From Candidatus Woesearchaeota archaeon (GTDB lineage Archaea; Nanobdellota; Nanobdellia; Woesearchaeales; UBA11576), in contig JALWQS010000158.1 of NCBI GenBank assembly GCA_027083015.1, forward strand, positions 1 through 5,220: DNA of 5,220 bases, written 5' to 3'. A model generated the notes under the pieces. That model ran no database searches, was not told the DNA's origin, and saw only the letters and a list, made by a program, of their open reading frames with translations. Position numbers and translations under genes: made by a program. Each line of letters starts with the position of its first letter. Within the stretch, counting starts at the first letter, position 1. Shown here in pieces: positions 4,999 to 5,220 of this stretch.

Positions 4999-5220
4999 TC
5001 ATCTGCTTAGTCTTAAAGATGTCCTGATCTTTTTCTTCGATATTCTTCTTTTCTTTGAGTATCTCTTGCTTCTGACTGAAGGATAAAAAAGAACAACCAG
5101 ACATGCAAGAACCAATAAGAAAATTATGATAATCTCTTCCCTGTCAAAGATTGGCTCAGGATCAGGAAAAACAGGTTTAGACTTGTTTGAAAATTCTGCT
5201 TCCGGAAAGTCTTTCAGCTC
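4999..5220 (-). CDS. C-terminal part of a membrane-anchored protein (5' end outside window)
   Basis: An open minus-strand frame runs from the window edge to TGA at 5001-4999, giving the last 73 residues of a larger protein. It starts with a Pro/Glu/Asp-rich stretch (for example KPVFPDPEPIFDREE), then one hydrophobic segment IIIIFLLVLACLVVLFYP (about visible residues 30-47). It ends in a very basic tail of about 26 residues, rich in Lys and Arg (SKKRRISKKKIR). Acid on one side and base on the other predict N-outside, C-inside topology: a C-terminal anchor with a short extended stalk outside the membrane. The function lies in the missing part and cannot be named. The stop codon directly abuts that of the convergent coiled-coil gene. 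Confidence 0.75.
   Translation of the reverse strand, partial: ELKDFPEAEFSNKSKPVFPDPEPIFDREEIIIIFLLVLACLVVLFYPSVRSKRYSKKRRISKKKIRTSLRLSR
5029..5056 (+). terminator. Candidate T-tract termination zone for the lig operon
   Basis: No T run separates the coiled-coil gene from its convergent neighbour. The first + strand T-rich stretches after its stop are CTTTTTCTTC (5029-5038) and TTCTTCTTTTCTTTG (around 5043-5056), inside the opposing gene where they encode its Lys/Arg tail. Archaeal polymerase can stop at such tracts, so the lig transcript would overlap the neighbour. Codon composition alone also explains the Ts. Confidence 0.25.

Overview
The window looks like chromosomal DNA from an AT-rich archaeon. 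The evidence is an FtsZ of the archaeal FtsZ2 type, an archaeal/eukaryotic-type ATP-dependent DNA ligase, TTTAAATA-type TATA boxes in place of bacterial -35/-10 elements, and two genes that appear to be transcribed without a leader. A DPANN-type lineage (Woesearchaeota-like) would fit the small, compact gene set, but that is an impression and was not tested. I see no mobile element, CRISPR array, rRNA or tRNA.

Layout: 1-334 is non-coding and holds a TATA box (196-205) and a structured, roughly 105-nt 5' leader for ftsZ. ftsZ runs 335-1408 (+). Region 1409-1640 has no gene. It carries a strong but orphan Shine-Dalgarno-like sequence, a hairpin with a C6 loop, and a second hairpin plus T tract that should terminate ftsZ. 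A nitroreductase-family gene with a long charged C-terminal tail lies at 1641-2426 (-), convergent with ftsZ. A 205-bp divergent region (2427-2631) holds two TATA boxes, placed for leaderless transcripts, and a 12-bp inverted repeat. ATP-dependent DNA ligase (2632-4392, +) is followed after 12 nt by a coiled-coil gene of unknown function (4405-4998, +), probably in the same operon. The last 222 bases are the C-terminal end of a minus-strand, membrane-anchored protein. Its stop codon directly abuts that of the coiled-coil gene.

How the genes relate: ftsZ (cell division) and lig (Okazaki fragment joining and repair) are housekeeping genes. The nitroreductase is a separate flavoenzyme unit sharing a divergent promoter region with lig. 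The only operonic partnership the sequence supports is lig plus the coiled-coil gene. I cannot identify a clearly new system. The most unusual signals are the structured ftsZ leader with a possible leaderless 15-codon upstream ORF, the ftsZ 3' hairpin whose loop is complementary to the unusual GGGGGT ribosome-binding sites in this window, the nitroreductase tail, and the ligase-linked coiled-coil protein.
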